Shown here piece by piece: positions 49,901 to 63,900 of a DNA stretch of 64,000 nucleotides. The DNA is from Leucaena leucocephala (Eukaryota > Streptophyta > Magnoliopsida > Fabales > Fabaceae), in the NCBI GenBank assembly GCA_037074615.1, contig CM073552.1, forward strand, positions 23,784,019 to 23,848,018, given 5' to 3'. Every line of letters begins with the position of its first letter. Position 1 is the first letter of the stretch. Position numbers and translations under genes: made by a program. The notes under the pieces are model-generated. The model worked only from the letters and a program-made list of their open reading frames with translations. It was not told the origin of the DNA and did not search any database.

Positions 49901-52900
49901 GGCAGCGTGGCTCTCCATAAATTACAAGCTAGGACTCCCTGGAAAGCTTGACGTGTCTACTTTCCAGATAAATTATGACCGGTCCCAGAAAAATTCATTC
50001 GGAGGCCGAAAACGCTAAAATCCTCAGACTGTCCGAAATGGCACTTTTCGGCTCCGGTGGCGGCCGGATTGGAAAATTTCTACAGGGCAGCGTGGATCTC
50101 AGAAAATTACAAAATAGGACTCCCTGGAAAGCTTGACGTGTCTACTTTCCAGATAAATTATCACCGGTCCCAGAAAAATTCATTCGGAGGCCGAAAACGC
50201 TAAAATCCTCAGACTGTCCGAAATGGCACTTTTCGGCTCCGGTGGTGGCCGGATTGGAAAATTCCTACAGGGCAGCGTGGCTCTCCATAAATTACAAGCT
50301 AGGACTCCATGGAAAGCTTGACGTGTCTACTTTCCAGATAAATTATCACGGGTCCCAGAAAAATTCATTCGGAGGCCGAAAACGCTAAAATCCTCAGACT
50401 GTCCGAAATGGCACTTTTCGGCTCCGGTGGCGGCCGGATTGGAAAATTTCTACAGGGCAGCGTGGATCTCAGAAAATTACAAAATAGGACTCCCTGGAAA
50501 GCTTGACGTGTCTACTTTCCAGATAAATTATCACCGGTCCCAGAAAAATTCATTCGGAGGCCGAAAACGCTAAAATCCTCAGACTGTCCGAAATGGCACT
50601 TTTCGGCTCCGGTGGTGGCCGGATTGGAAAATTCCTACAGGGCAGCGTGGCTCTCCATAAATTACAAGCTAGGACTCCCTGGAAAGCTTGACGTGTCTAC
50701 TTTCCAGATAAATTATGACCGGTCCCAGAAAAATTCATTCGGAGGCCGAAAACGCTAAAATCCTCAGACTGTCCGAAATGGCACTTTTCGGCTCCGGTGG
50801 CGGCCGGATTGGAAAATTTCTACAGGGCAGCGTGGATCTCAGAAAATTACAAAATAGGACTCCCTGGAAAGCTTGACGTGTCTACTTTCCAGATAAATTA
50901 TCACCGGTCCCAGAAAAATTAATTCGGAGGCCGAAAAGCCCAAAATCCTCAGACTGTCCGAAATGGCACTCTTCGGCTCCGGTGGCGGCCGGATTGGAAA
51001 ATTCCTACAGGGCAGCGTGGCTCTCCATAAATTACAAGCTAGGACTCCCTGGAAAGCTTGACGTGTCTACTTTCCAGATAAATTATCACGGGTCCCAGAA
51101 AAATTCATTCGGAGGCCGAAAACGCAAAATCCTCAGACTGTCCGAAATGGCACTTTTCGGCTCCGGTGGTGGCCGGATTGGAAAATTCCTACAGGGCAGC
51201 GTGGCTCTCCATAAATTACAAGCTAGGACTCCCTGGAAAACTTGACGTGTCTACTTTCCAGATAAATTATCACGGGTCCCAGAAAAATTCATTCGGAGGC
51301 CGAAAAGCCCAAAATCCTCAGACTGTCCGAAATGGCACTTTTCGGCTCCGGTGGTGGCCGGATTGGAAAATTCCTACAGGGCAGCGTGGATCTCAGAAAA
51401 TTACAAGCTAGGACTCCCTGGAAAGCTTGTCGTGTCTACTTTCCAGATAAATTATCACCGGTCCCAGAAAAATTCATTCGGAGGCCGAAAACGCTAAAAT
51501 CCTCAGACTGTCCGAAATGGCACTTTTCGGCTCCGGTGGTGGCCGGATTGGAAAATTCCTACAGGGCAGCGTGGCTCTCCATAAATTACAAGCTAGGACT
51601 CCCTGGAAAGCTTGTCGTGTCTACTTTCCAGATAAATTATCACCGGTCCCAGAAAAATTCATTCGGAGGCCGAAAACGCTAAAATCCTCAGACTGTCCGA
51701 AATGGCACTTTTCGGCTCCGGTGGTGGCCGGATTGGAAAATTCCTACAGGGCAGCGTGGCTCTCCATAAATTACAAGCTAGGACTCCCTGGAAAGCTTGA
51801 TGTGTCTACTTTCCAGATAAATTATCACGGGTCCCAGAAAAATTAATTCGGAGGCCGAAAAGCCCAAAATCCTCAGACTGTCCGAAATGGCACTTTTCGG
51901 CTCCGGTGGTGGCCGGATTGGAAAATTCCTACAGGGCAGCGTGGATCTCAGAAAATTACAAGCTAGGACTCCCTGGAAAGCTTGTCGTGTCTACTTTCCA
52001 GATAAATTATCACCGGTCCCAGAAAAATTCATTCGGAGGCCGAAAACGCTAAAATCCTCAGACTGTCCGAAATGGCACTTTTCGGCTCCGGTGGTGGCCG
52101 GATTGGAAAATTCCTACAGGGCAGGGTGGATCTCCATAAATTACAAGCTAGGACTCCCTGGAAAGCTTGACGTGTCTACTTTCCAGATAAATTATCACGG
52201 GTCCCAGAAAAATTCATTCGGAGGCCCAAAACGCTAAAATCCTCAGACTGTCCGAAATGGCACTTTTCGGCTCCGGTGGTGGCCGGATTGGAAAATTCCT
52301 ACAGGGCAGCGTGGCTCTCCATAAATTACAAGCTAGGACTCCCTGGAAAGCTTGACGTGTCTACTTTCCAGATAAATTATCACGGGTCCCAGAAAAATTC
52401 ATTCGGAGGCCGAAAACGCTAAAATCCTCAGACTGTCCGAAATGGCACTTTTCGGCTCCGGTGGCGGCCGGATTGGAAAATTTCTACAGGGCAGCGTGGA
52501 TCTCCATAAATTACAAAATAGGACTCCCTGGAAAGCTTGACGTGTCTACTTTCCAGATAAATTATCACCGGTCCCAGAAAAATTAATTCGGAGGCCGAAA
52601 AGCCCAAAATCCTCAGACTGTCCGAAAGGGCACTTTTCGGCTCCGATGGTGGCCGGATTGGAAAATTCCTACAGGGCAGCGTGGATCTCAGAAAATTACA
52701 AGCTAGGACTCCCTGGAAAGCTTGTCGTGTCTACTTTCCAGATAAATTATCACCGGTCCCAGAAAAATTCATTCGGAGGTCGAAAATCCCAAAATCCTCA
52801 GACCGTCCGAAATGGCACTTTTCGGCTCCGGTGGGGGCCGGATTGGAAAATTCCTTACAGGGCAGCGTGGATCTCAGAAAATTACAAGCTAGGACTCCCT

Positions 52901-54520
52901 GGAAAGCTTGACGTGTCTACTTTCCAGATAAATTATCACGGGTCCCAGAAAAATTCATTCGGAGGCCGAAAATGCTAAAATCCTCAGACTGTCCGAAATG
53001 GCACTTTTCGGCTCCGGTGGTGGCCGGATTGGAAAATTCCTACAGGGCAGCGTGGCTCTCCATAAATTACAAGCTAGGACTCCCTGGAAAGCTTGACGTG
53101 TCTACTTTCCAGATAAATTATCACGGGTCCCAGAAAAATTCATTCGGAGGCCGAAAAACCCAAAATCCTCAGACTGTCCGAAATGGCACTTTTCGGCTCC
53201 GGTGGTGGCCGGATTGGAAAATTCCTACAGGGCAGCGTGGATCTCAGAAAATTACAAGCTAGGACTCCCTGGAAAGCTTGTCGTGTCTACTTTCCAGATA
53301 AATTATCACCGGTCCCAGAAAAATTCATTCGGAGGCCGAAAACGCTAAAATCCTCAGACTGTCCGAAATGGCACTTTTCGGCTCCGGTGGTGGCCGGATT
53401 GGAAAATTCCTACAGGGCAGCGTGGCTCTCCATAAATTACAAGCTAGGACTCCCTGGAAAGCTTGTCGTGTCTACTTTGCAGATAAATTATCACCGGTCC
53501 CAGAAAAATTCATTCGGAGGTCGAAAATCCCAAAATCCTCAGACCGTCCGAAATGGCACTTTTCGGCTCCGGTGGGGGCCGGATTGGAAAATTCCTTACA
53601 GGGCAGCGTGGATCTCAGAAAATTACAAGCTAGGACTCCCTGGAAAGCTTGACGTGTCTACTTTCCAGATAAATTATCACGGGTCCCAGAAAAATTCATT
53701 CGGAGGCCGAAAACGCTAAAATCCTCAGACTGTCCGAAATGGCACTTTTCGGCTCCGGTGGTGGCCGGATTGGAAAATTCCTACAGGGCAGCGTGGCTCT
53801 CCATAAATTACAAGCTAGGACTCCCTGGAAAGCTTGACGTGTCTACTTTCCAGATAAATTATGACCGGTCCCAGAAAAATTCATTCGGAGGCCGAAAACG
53901 CTAAAATCCTCAGACTGTCCGAAATGGCACTTTTCGGCTCCGGTGGCGGCCGGATTGGAAAATTTCTACAGGGCAGCGTGGATCTCAGAAAATTACAAAA
54001 TAGGACTCCCTGGAAAGCTTGACGTGTCTACTTTCCAGATAAATTATCACCGGTCCCAGAAAAATTCATTCGGAGGCCGAAAACGCTAAAATCCTCAGAC
54101 TGTCCGAAATGGCACTTTTCGGCTCCGGTGGTGGCCGGATTGGAAAATTCCTACAGGGCAGCGTGGCTCTCCATAAATTACAAGCTAGGACTCCATGGAA
54201 AGCTTGACGTGTCTACTTTCCAGATAAATTATCACGGGTCCCAGAAAAATTCATTCGGAGGCCGAAAACGCTAAAATCCTCAGACTGTCCGAAATGGCAC
54301 TTTTCGGCTCCGGTGGCGGCCGGATTGGAAAATTTCTACAGGGCAGCGTGGATCTCAGAAAATTACAAAATAGGACTCCCTGGAAAGCTTGACGTGTCTA
54401 CTTTCCAGATAAATTATCACCGGTCCCAGAAAAATTCATTCGGAGGCCGAAAACGCTAAAATCCTCAGACTGTCCGAAATGGCACTTTTCGGCTCCGGTG
54501 GTGGCCGGATTGGAAAATTC
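46990..54520 (+). repeat. 21-monomer tandem duplication, period 3886
   Basis: About 46990-50630 and 50880-54520 match at a constant offset of 3886 bp, including rare variants: AAAATGCTAAAATCC (49085, 52971), CTTGATGTGTC (47911, 51797), CTACTTTGCAG (49587, 53473) and GGAGGTCGAAAATCC. Divergence resumes near 50650/54530. It is the clearest recent large unequal exchange in the window. Confidence 0.9.
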
Positions 54521-54829
54521 CTACAGGGCAGCGTGACTCTCCATAAATTACAAGCTAGGACTCCCTGGAAAGCTTGTCGTGTCTACTTTCCAGATAAATT
54601 ATCACGGGTCCCAGAAAAATTCATTCGGAGGCCGAAAACGCTAAAATCCTCAGACTGTCCGAAATGGCACTTTTCGGCTCCGGTGGCGGCCGGATTGGAA
54701 AATTTCTACAGGGCAGCGTGGATCTCAGAAAATTACAAAATAGGACTCCCTGGAAAGCTTGACGTGTCTACTTTCCAGATAAATTATCACCGGTCCCAGA
54801 AAAATTCATTCGGAGGCCGAAAACGCTAA

Positions 54830-57800
54830 AATCCTCAGACTGTCCGAAATGGCACTTTTCGGCTCCGGTGGTGGCCGGATTGGAAAATTCCTACAGGGCA
54901 GCGTGGATCTCCATAAATTACAAAATAGGACTCCCTGGAAAGCTTGACGTGTCTACTTTCCAGATAAATTATCACCGGTCCCAGAAAAATTCATTCGGAG
55001 GCCGAAAAGCCCAAAATCCTCAGACTGTCCGAAAGGGCACTTTTCGGCTCCGTTGGCGGCCGGATTGGAAAATTCCTACAGGGCAGCGTGGATCTCCATA
55101 AATTACAAGCTAGGACTCCCTGGAAAGCTTGACGTGTCTACTTTCCAGATAAATTATCACGGGTCCCAGAAAAATTCATTCGGAGGCCGAAAACGCTAAA
55201 ATCCTCAGACTGTCCGAAATGGCACTTTTCGGCTCCGGTGGCGGCCGGATTGGAAAATTCCTACAGGGCAGCGTGGCTCTCCATAAATTACAAGCTAGGA
55301 CTCCCTGGAAAGCTTGACGTGTCTACTTTCCAGATAAATTATCACGGGTCCCAGAAAAATTAATTCGGAGGCCGAAAAGCCCAAAATCCTCAGACTGTCC
55401 GAAATGGCACTTTTCGGCTCCGGTGGTGGCCGGATTGGAAAATTCCTACAGGGCAGCGTGGATCTCAGAAAATTACAAGCTAGGACTCCCTGGAAAGCTT
55501 GTCGTGTCTACTTTCCAGATAAATTATCACGGGTCCCAGAAAAATTCATTCGAAGGCCGAAAACGCAAAATCCTCAGACTGTCCGAAATGGCACTTTTCG
55601 GCTCCGGTGGCGGCCGGATTGGAAAATTCCTACAGGGCAGCGTGGATCTCCATAAATTACAAAATAGGACTCCCTGGAAAGCTTGTCGTGTCTACTTTCC
55701 AGATAAATTATCACCGGTCCCAGAAAAATTCATTCGGAGGCCGAAAACGCTAAAATCCTCAGACTGTCCGAAATGGCACTTTTCGGCTCCGGTGGTGGCC
55801 GGATTGGAAAATTCCTACAGGGCAGCGTGGCTCTCCATAAATTACAAGCTAGGACTCCCTGGAAAGCTTGACGTGTCTACTTTCCAGATAAATTATCACG
55901 GGTCCCAGAAAAATTCATTCGGAGGCCGAAAAGCCCAAAATCCTCAGACTGTCCGAAATGGCACTTTTCGGCTCCGGTGGTGGCCGGATTGGAAAATTCC
56001 TACAGGGCAGCGTGGATCTCAGAAAATTACAAGCTAGGACTCCCTGGAAAGCTTGTCGTGTCTACTTTCCAGATAAATTATCACCGGTCCCAGAAAAATT
56101 CATTCGGAGGCCGAAAACGCTAAAATCCTCAGACTGTCCGAAATGGCACTTTTCGGCTCCGGTGGTGGCCGGATTGGAAAATTCCTACAGGGCAGCGTGG
56201 ATCTCCATAAATTACAAGCTAGGACTCCCTGGAAAGCTTGACGTGTCTACTTTCCAGATAAATTATCACCGGTCCCAGAAAAATTCATTCGGAGGCCCAA
56301 AACGCTAAAATCCTCAGACTGTCCGAAATGGCACTTTTCGGCTCCGGTGGTGGCCGGATTGGAAAATTCCTACAGGGCAGCGTGGCTCTCCATAAATTAC
56401 AAGCTAGGACTCCCTGGAAAGCTTGACGTGTCTACTTTCCAGATAAATTATCACGGGTCCCAGAAAAATTCATTCGGAGGCCGAAAACGCTAAAATCCTC
56501 AGACTGTCCGAAATGGCACTTTTCGGCTCCGGTGGCGGCCGGATTGGAAAATTTCTACAGGGCAGCGTGGATCTCCATAAATTACAAGCTAGGACTCCCT
56601 GGAAAGCTTGACGTGTCTACTTTCCAGATAAATTATCACCGGTCCCAGAAAAATTCATTCGGAGGCCGAAAACGCTAAAATCCTCAGACTGTCCGAAATG
56701 GCACTTTTCGGCTCCGGTGGCGGCCGGATTGGAAAATTCCTACAGGGCAGCGTGGCTCTCCATAAATTACAAGCTAGGACTCCCTGGAAAGCTTGACGTG
56801 TCTACTTTCCAGATAAATTATCACGGGTCCCAGAAAAATTCATTCGGAGGCCGAAAAGCCCAAAATCCTCAGACTGTCCGAAATGGCACTTTTCGGCTCC
56901 GGTGGTGGCCGGATTGGAAAATTCCTACAGGGCAGCGTGGATCTCAGAAAATTACAAGCTAGGACTCCCTGGAAAGCTTGACGTGTCTACTTTCCAGATA
57001 AATTATCACGGGTCCCAGAAAAATTCATTCGGAGGCCGAAAACGCTAAAATCCTCAGACTGTCCGAAATGGCACTTTTCGGCTCCGGTGGTGGCCGGATT
57101 GGAAAATTCCTACAGGGCAGCGTGGCTCTCCATAAATTACAAGCTAGGACTCCCTGGAAAGCTTGACGTGTCTACTTTCCAGATAAATTATCACGGGTCC
57201 CAGAAAAATTCATTCGGAGGCCGAAAACGCTAAAATCCTCAGACTGTCCGAAATGGCACTTTTCGGCTCCGGTGGCGGCCGGATTGGAAAATTTCTACAG
57301 GGCAGCGTGGATCTCAGAAAATTACAAAATAGGACTCCCTGGAAAGCTTGACGTGTCTACTTTCCAGATAAATTATCACCGGTCCCAGAAAAATTCATTC
57401 GGAGGCCGAAAACGCTAAAATCCTCAGACTGTCCGAAATGGCACTTTTCGGCTCCGGTGGTGGCCGGATTGGAAAATTCCTACAGGGCAGCGTGGCTCTC
57501 CATAAATTACAAGCTAGGACTCCATGGAAAGCTTGACGTGTCTACTTTCCAGATAAATTATCACGGGTCCCAGAAAAATTCATTCGGAGGCCGAAAACGC
57601 TAAAATCCTCAGACTGTCCGAAATGGCACTTTTCGGCTCCGGTGGCGGCCGGATTGGAAAATTCCTACAGGGCAGCGTGGCTCTCCATAAATTACAAGCT
57701 AGGACTCCCTGGAAAGCTTGACGTGTCTACTTTCCAGATAAATTATCACGGGTCCCAGAAAAATTCATTCGGAGGCCGAAAACGCTAAAATCCTCAGACT

Positions 57801-60800
57801 GTCCGAAATGGCACTTTTCGGCTCCGGTGGTGGCCGGATTGGAAAATTCCTACAGGGCAGCGTGGCTCTCCATAAATTACAAGCTAGGACTCCCTGGAAA
57901 GCTTGACGTGTCTACTTTCCAGATAAATTATGACCGGTCCCAGAAAAATTCATTCGGAGGCCGAAAACGCTAAAATCCTCAGACTGTCCGAAATGGCACT
58001 TTTCGGCTCCGGTGGCGGCCGGATTGGAAAATTTCTACAGGGCAGCGTGGATCTCAGAAAATTACAAAATAGGACTCCCTGGAAAGCTTGACGTGTCTAC
58101 TTTCCAGATAAATTATCACCGGTCCCAGAAAAATTCATTCGGAGGCCGAAAACGCTAAAATCCTCAGACTGTCCGAAATGGCACTTTTCGGCTCCGGTGG
58201 TGGCCGGATTGGAAAATTCCTACAGGGCAGCGTGGCTCTCCATAAATTACAAGCTAGGACTCCATGGAAAGCTTGACGTGTCTACTTTCCAGATAAATTA
58301 TCACCGGTCCCAGAAAAATTCATTCGGAGGCCGAAAACGCTAAAATCCTCAGACTGTCCGAAATGGCACTTTTCGGCTCCGGTGGCGGCCGGATTGGAAA
58401 ATTCCTACAGGGCAGCGTGGCTCTCCATAAATTACAAGCTAGGACTCCCTGGAAAGCTTGACGTGTCTACTTTCCAGATAAATTATCACCGGTCCCAGAA
58501 AAATTCATTCGGAGGCCGAAAACGCTAAAATCCTCAGACTGTCCGAAATGGCACTTTTCGGCTCCGGTGGTGGCCGGATTGGAAAATTCCTACAGGGCAG
58601 CGTGGCTCTCCATAAATTACAAGCTAGGACTCCCTGGAAAGCTTGACGTGTCTACTTTCCAGATAAATTATCACGGGTCCCAGAAAAATTCATTCGGAGG
58701 CCGAAAACGCTAAAATCCTCAGACTGTCCGAAATGGCACTTTTCGGCTCCGGTGGCGGCCGGATTGGAAAATTTCTACAGGGCAGCGTGGATCTCCATAA
58801 ATTACAAAATAGGACTCCCTGGAAAGCTTGTCGTGTCTACTTTCCAGATAAATTATCACGGGTCCCAGAAAAATTCATTCGGAGGCCGAAAACGCTAAAA
58901 TCCTCAGACTGTCCGAAATGGCACTTTTCGGCTCCGGTGGTGGCCGGATTGGAAAATTCCTACAGGGCAGCGTGGATCTCCATAAATTACAAAATAGGAC
59001 TCCCTGGAAAGCTTGACGTGTCTACTTTCCAGATAAATTATCACCGGTCCCAGAAAAATTCATTCGGAGGCCGAAAAGCCCAAAATCCTCAGACTGTCCG
59101 AAAGGGCACTTTTCGGCTCCGTTGGCGGCCGGATTGGAAAATTCCTACAGGGCAGCGTGGATCTCCATAAATTACAAGCTAGGACTCCCTGGAAAGCTTG
59201 ACGTGTCTACTTTCCAGATAAATTATCACGGGTCCCAGAAAAATTCATTCGGAGGCCGAAAACGCTAAAATCCTCAGACTGTCCGAAATGGCACTTTTCG
59301 GCTCCGGTGGCGGCCGGATTGGAAAATTCCTACAGGGCAGCGTGGCTCTCCATAAATTACAAGCTAGGACTCCCTGGAAAGCTTGACGTGTCTACTTTCC
59401 AGATAAATTATCACGGGTCCCAGAAAAATTAATTCGGAGGCCGAAAAGCCCAAAATCCTCAGACTGTCCGAAATGGCACTTTTCGGCTCCGGTGGTGGCC
59501 GGATTGGAAAATTCCTACAGGGCAGCGTGGATCTCAGAAAATTACAAGCTAGGACTCCCTGGAAAGCTTGTCGTGTCTACTTTCCAGATAAATTATCACG
59601 GGTCCCAGAAAAATTCATTCGAAGGCCGAAAACGCAAAATCCTCAGACTGTCCGAAATGGCACTTTTCGGCTCCGGTGGCGGCCGGATTGGAAAATTCCT
59701 ACAGGGCAGCGTGGATCTCCATAAATTACAAAATAGGACTCCCTGGAAAGCTTGTCGTGTCTACTTTCCAGATAAATTATCACCGGTCCCAGAAAAATTC
59801 ATTCGGAGGCCGAAAACGCTAAAATCCTCAGACTGTCCGAAATGGCACTTTTCGGCTCCGGTGGTGGCCGGATTGGAAAATTCCTACAGGGCAGCGTGGC
59901 TCTCCATAAATTACAAGCTAGGACTCCCTGGAAAGCTTGACGTGTCTACTTTCCAGATAAATTATCACGGGTCCCAGAAAAATTCATTCGGAGGCCGAAA
60001 AGCCCAAAATCCTCAGACTGTCCGAAATGGCACTTTTCGGCTCCGGTGGTGGCCGGATTGGAAAATTCCTACAGGGCAGCGTGGATCTCAGAAAATTACA
60101 AGCTAGGACTCCCTGGAAAGCTTGTCGTGTCTACTTTCCAGATAAATTATCACCGGTCCCAGAAAAATTCATTCGGAGGCCCAAAACGCTAAAATCCTCA
60201 GACTGTCCGAAATGGCACTTTTCGGCTCCGGTGGTGGCCGGATTGGAAAATTCCTACAGGGCAGCGTGGATCTCCATAAATTACAAGCTAGGACTCCCTG
60301 GAAAGCTTGACGTGTCTACTTTCCAGATAAATTATCACCGGTCCCAGAAAAATTCATTCGGAGGCCCAAAACGCTAAAATCCTCAGACTGTCCGAAATGG
60401 CACTTTTCGGCTCCGGTGGTGGCCGGATTGGAAAATTCCTACAGGGCAGCGTGGCTCTCCATAAATTACAAGCTAGGACTCCCTGGAAAGCTTGACGTGT
60501 CTACTTTCCAGATAAATTATCACGGGTCCCAGAAAAATTCATTCGGAGGCCGAAAACGCTAAAATCCTCAGACTGTCCGAAATGGCACTTTTCGGCTCCG
60601 GTGGCGGCCGGATTGGAAAATTTCTACAGGGCAGCGTGGCTCTCCATAAATTACAAGCTAGGACTCCCTGGAAAGCTTGACGTGTCTACTTTCCAGATAA
60701 ATTATCACCGGTCCCAGAAAAATTCATTCGGAGGCCGAAAACGCTAAAATCCTCAGACTGTCCGAAATGGCACTTTTCGGCTCCGGTGGCGGCCGGATTG

Positions 60801-60905
60801 GAAAATTCCTACAGGGCAGCGTGGCTCTCCATAAATTACAAGCTAGGACTCCCTGGAAAGCTTGACGTGTCTACTTTCCAGATAAATTATCACGGGTCCC
60901 AGAAA
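54830..60905 (+). repeat. 22-monomer duplicated block, offset 4069
   Basis: About 54830-56840 recurs at 58900-60905. The private change CTCCGTTGGCGG (55050, 59119) and the GAAGGCCGAAAACGCAAAATC monomer class (CATTCGAAGGCC at 55548 and 59617) are shared. The intervening 56840-58900 is different. Related copies of part of this block also lie at 44300-45000. Confidence 0.85.
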
Positions 60906-63900
60906 AATTCATTCGGAGGCCGAAAACGCTAAAATCCTCAGACTGTCCGAAATGGCACTTTTCGGCTCCGGTGGTGGCCGGATTGGAAAATTCCTACAGG
61001 GCAGCGTGGATCTCAGAAAATTACAAGCTAGGACTCCCTGGAAAGCTTGTCGTGTCTACTTTCCAGATAAATTATCACCGGTCCCAGAAAAATTCATTCG
61101 GAGGCCGAAAACGCTAAAATCCTCAGACTGTCCGAAATGGCACTTTTCGGCTCCGGTTGTGGCCGGATTGGAAAATTCCTACAGGGCAGCGTGGCTCTCC
61201 ATAAATTACAAGCTAGGACTCCCTGGAAAGCTTGTCGTGTCTACTTTCCAGATAAATTATCACGGGTCCCAGAAAAATTCATTCGGAGGCCGAAAACGCT
61301 AAAATCCTCAGACTGTCCGAAATGGCACTTTTCGGCTCCGGTGGCGGCCGGATTGGAAAATTCCTACAGGGCAGCGTGGCTCTCCATAAATTACAAGCTA
61401 GGACTCCCTGGAAAGCTTGACGTGTCTACTTTCCAGATAAATTATCACGGGTCCCAGAAAAATTCATTCGGAGGCCGAAAAGCCCAAAATCCTCAGACTG
61501 TCCGAAATGGCACTTTTCGGCTCCGGTGGTGGCCGGATTGGAAAATTCCTACAGGGCAGCGTGGATCTCAGAAAATTACAAGCTAGGACTCCCTGGAAAG
61601 CTTGTCGTGTCTGCTTTCCAGATAAATTATCACCGGTCCCAGAAAAATTCATTCGGAGGCCGAAAACGCTAAAATCCTCAGACTGTCCGAAATGGCACTT
61701 TTCGGCTCCGGTGGTGGCCGGATTGGAAAATTCCTACAGGGCAGCGTGGATCTCCATAAATTACAAGCTAGGACTCCCTGGAAAGCTTGACGTGTCTACT
61801 TTCCAGATAAATTATCACCGGTCCCAGAAAAATTCATTCGGAGGCCCAAAACGCTAAAATCCTCAGACTGTCCGAAATGGCACTTTTCGGCTCCGGTGGT
61901 GGCCGGATTGGAAAATTCCTACAGGGCAGCGTGGCTCTCCATAAATTACAAGCTAGGACTCCCTGGAAAGCTTGACGTGTCTACTTTCCAGATAAATTAT
62001 CACGGGTCCCAGAAAAATTCATTCGGAGGCCGAAAACGCTAAAATCCTCAGACTGTCCGAAATGGCACTTTTCGGCTCCGGTGGCGGCCGGATTGGAAAA
62101 TTTCTACAGGGCAGCGTGGATCTCCATAAATTACAAAATAGGACTCCCTGGAAAGCTTGACGTGTCTACTTTCCAGATAAATTATCACCGGTCCCAGAAA
62201 AATTAATTCGGAGGCCGAAAAGCCCAAAATCCTCAGACTATCCGAAAGGGCACTTTTCGGCTCCGATGGTGGCCGGATTGGAAAATTCCTACAGGGCAGC
62301 GTGGATCTCAGAAAATTACAAGCTAGGACTCCCTGGAAAGCTTGTCGTGTCTACTTTCCAGATAAATTATCACCGGTCCCAGAAAAATTAATTCGGAGGC
62401 CGAAAAGCCCAAAATCCTCAGACTGTCCGAAATGGCACTCTTCGGCTCCGGTGGCGGCCGGATTGGAAAATTTCTACAGGGCAGCGTAGATCACCATAAA
62501 TTTCAAGCTAGGACTCCCTGGAAAGCTTGACGTGTCTACTTTCCAGATAAATTATCACGGGTCCCAGAAAAATTCATTCGGAGGCCGAAAACGCTAAAAT
62601 CCTCAGACTGTCCGAAATGGCACTTTTCGGCTCCGGTGGCGGCCGGATTGGAAAATTTCTACAGGGCAGCGTGGATCTCCATAAATTACAAAATAAGACT
62701 CCCTGGAAAGCTTGACGTGTCTACTTTCCAGATAAATTATCACCGGTCCCAGAAAAATTAATTCGGAGGCCGAAAAGCCCAAAATCCTCAGACTGTCCGA
62801 AAGGGCACTTTTCGGCTCCGATGGTGGCCGGATTGGAAAATTCCTACAGGGCAGCGTGGATCTCAGAAAATTACAAGCTAGGACTCCCTGGAAAGCTTGT
62901 CGTGTCTACTTTCCAGATAAATTATCACGGGTCCCAGAAAAATTCATTCGGAGGCCGAAAACGCAAAATCCTCAGACTGTCCGAAATGGCACTTTTCGGC
63001 TCCGGTGGGGGCCGGATTGGAAAATTCCTACAGGGCAGCGTGGCTCTCCATAAATTACAAGCTAGGACTCCCTGGAAAGCTTGACGTGTCTACTTTCCAG
63101 ATAAATTATGACCGGTCCCAGAAAAATTCATTCGGAGGCCGAAAACGCTAAAATCCTCAGACTGTCCGAAATGGCACTTTTCGGCTCCGGTGGCGGCCGG
63201 ATTGGAAAATTTCTACAGGGCAGCGTGGATCTCCATAAATTACAAAATAGGACTCCCTGGAAAGCTTGTCGTGTCTACTTTCCAGATAAATTATCACCGG
63301 TCCCAGAAAAATTCATTCGGAGGCCGAAAACGCTAAAATCCTCAGACTGTCCGAAATGGCACTTTTCGGCTCCGGTGGTGGCCGGATTTGAAAATTCCTA
63401 CAGGGCAGCGTGGCTCTCCATAAATTACAAGCTAGGACTCCCTGGAAAGCTTGACGTGTCTACTTTCCAGATAAATTATCACGGGTCCCAGAAAAATTCA
63501 TTCGGAGGCCGAAAAGCCCAAAATCCTCAGACTGTCCGAAATGGCACTTTTCGGCTCCGGTGGTGGCCGGATTGGAAAATTCCTACAGGGCAGCGTGGAT
63601 CTCAGAAAATTACAAGCTAGGACTCCCTGGAAAGCTTGTCGTGTCTACTTTCCAGATAAATTATCACCGGTCCCAGAAAAATTCATTCGGAGGCCGAAAA
63701 CGCTAAAATCCTCAGACTGTCCGAAATGGCACTTTTCGGCTCCGGTGGTGGCCGGATTGGAAAATTCCTACAGGGCAGCGTGGATCTCCATAAATTACAA
63801 GCTAGGACTCCCTGGAAAGCTTGACGTGTCTACTTTCCAGATAAATTATCACCGGTCCCAGAAAAATTCATTCGGAGGCCCAAAACGCTAAAATCCTCAG

